Assembly: GCA_021399345.1 (NCBI GenBank)
Contig: JAAFKI010000069.1
Location: 1 to 33,726 of the forward strand
DNA length: 33,726 nucleotides
From: Candidatus Heimdallarchaeota archaeon
GTDB lineage: Archaea > Asgardarchaeota > Heimdallarchaeia > Heimdallarchaeales > Heimdallarchaeaceae
Direction of reading: 5' to 3'
This document shows, one piece after another, positions 33,301 to 33,726 of this stretch. The translations under genes were made by a program, and so were the position numbers. The notes beneath the pieces were generated by a model. That model worked only from the letters and a program-made list of their open reading frames with translations. It was not told the origin of the DNA and made no database searches. Each line of letters begins with the position of its first letter. Position 1 is the stretch's first letter.

Positions 33301-33585
33301 TCGCTGGTTTGGCTTTAAAGAGAGATTGGAACGCTTTCCTTCTTTTTTTGTCATCTTTTTCTTTTGGGTTTTTTAATAGTTTCGTTCTACTTTTAGAGTA
33401 ACTTTTCCAAGAGTTGAAAAATGATGTACGAACAAAAATATGATCCAGGCAATGATGATGATTTGCCCCCTGGTTGGTTCCCAAACTAATCAAATCCTCG
33501 TTTCTTTTTTCTTTCATTATCCCGATGGTTTGAAATCAAGAAGAGATTAGAATTGTTCCTTCTTGTTTTTTGATATTTCCTGTTC
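33301..33585 (+). repeat. degenerate direct repeat of about 60 bp flanking peptide copy 3
   Basis: The segment from GGTTTG at 33306 through AGAGATTGGAA and the following T-tract recurs at 33527 (GGTTTG, then AGAGATTAGAA, TTCCTTCTTG) with an offset of about 221 bp and one small indel. It brackets peptide copy 3 and its promoter, so the peptide unit may have been duplicated or inserted here. Confidence 0.45.
33421..33489 (+). CDS. MMYE micropeptide, copy 3 (22 residues)
   Basis: The product begins MMYEQKYDPGNDDD and ends LPPGWFPN. It keeps both conserved ends but differs from copies 1 and 2 in the middle and in third codon positions (DP is GAT CCA, PP is CCC CCT), which supports translation. 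The 71 bp upstream match those of copy 2 at 63 positions, including TTTTTTAATAG as a TATA candidate. A T-rich run follows the stop. It sits between the TPR-like gene and tRNA-Leu. Function is unknown. Confidence 0.72.
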   Translation: MMYEQKYDPGNDDDLPPGWFPN

Positions 33586-33643
33586 TAAAAATCATATGCC
33601 GATAAAGTTAAAAATCAGTAGGTTGGGTCTAATACATACTTAG

Positions 33644-33726
33644 GCGGAGATTGCCGAGTGGTCAAAGGCGCTAGAATGAGGATCTAGTCCTTAGTGGTCC
33701 GGGAGTTCGAATCTCCCTCTCCGCAC
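33644..33726 (+). tRNA. tRNA-Leu (GAG), 3' end cut by window edge
   Basis: This is a class II tRNA: acceptor GCGGAGA with TCTCCGC, D arm TTGCCGAGTGGTCAAAGGC, anticodon stem CTAGA/TCTAG around ATGAGGA (anticodon GAG), a long variable arm (GTCCTTAGTGGTCC region) and T arm GGGAGTTCGAATCTCCC. The window stops one base after the discriminator A, at a C that probably begins an encoded CCA. Confidence 0.93.

Noticed and set aside
31272..33489. MMYE peptides as type I toxins
   Set aside because: They are acidic and polar with no hydrophobic helix, unlike known membrane-acting small toxins; no antisense RNA signal is visible.
33269..33517. 82-codon minus-strand frame overlapping peptide copy 3
   Set aside because: It opposes the conserved micropeptide, overlaps the inverted repeat and has low-complexity basic composition; it is the shadow of the T-rich promoter and peptide region.
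1..33726. CRISPR arrays, insertion sequences, transposases, integrases or phage genes
   Set aside because: None seen: no regularly spaced repeats with spacers, no transposase motifs, and no tRNA-adjacent integrase.

Overview
This AT-rich window most likely comes from an Asgard archaeon, with a Heimdallarchaeia-like lineage as my best guess. The basis is an archaeal-type 16S rRNA 5' end, an archaeal information-processing gene set (uL1-uL10-P1 stalk operon, TFB, RFC small subunit, Orc1/Cdc6, multi-OB RPA, RadB-like ATPase), TATA/BRE promoters with nearly leaderless starts, and eukaryote-like genes: a Ras-like GTPase beside a Roadblock protein, and an OSTC/OST3-OST6-like oligosaccharyltransferase subunit. 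The lineage is inferred from content, not from a tree.

Layout. 1-346 is the truncated 5' part of 16S rRNA (minus), followed by about 800 bp of non-coding leader with hairpins. 1150-2832 is a large helical-repeat (TPR-like) protein followed by a 20-residue hydrophobic micro-ORF. 3182-6013 is a membrane-anchored HerA/VirB4-type ATPase. 6069-8108 is the uL1-uL10-P1 operon with a structured leader. 8172-11778 (minus) is a compact five-gene operon: KaiC-like ATPase, Roadblock, FIST sensor, Ras-like GTPase and a CxxC protein. 11935-15161 holds a winged-helix-like unknown, the OSTC-like protein, a RadB-like ATPase, a small membrane protein, nadE and tRNA-Thr. 15357-19939 holds a surface-anchored protein, a double-HTH protein and RPA. 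20012-23015 holds a 36-residue membrane micro-gene convergent with a 962-residue surface protein. 23353-27293 holds TFB and a split Tad/type IV pilus-like ATPase plus platform module. 27453-30998 holds RFC small subunit, truA, tRNA-Glu, an ArsR-like regulator and Orc1/Cdc6. 31272-33489 is the most unusual part. The window ends in tRNA-Leu, cut inside its 3' CCA.

The least expected element is a family of three micro-genes (31272-31343, 31447-31521, 33421-33489), each encoding 22-24 residues, starting MMYE(L/Q)KYDP and ending PPxWxP. Their codons differ at synonymous positions while the peptide ends are conserved. Each appears to have its own promoter and a pyrimidine-rich tail. Two copies share an upstream block of 71 bp with 63 identities. 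The second and third copies flank a 528-residue TPR-like gene that is paralogous to the gene at 1150, with a shared CANEKSS motif. A micropeptide/TPR-receptor pair, loosely like Gram-positive RRNPP systems, is one hypothesis. No DNA-binding domain, export signal or processing enzyme is visible to confirm it. The five-gene GTPase/Roadblock/FIST/KaiC operon is a second candidate signalling module.
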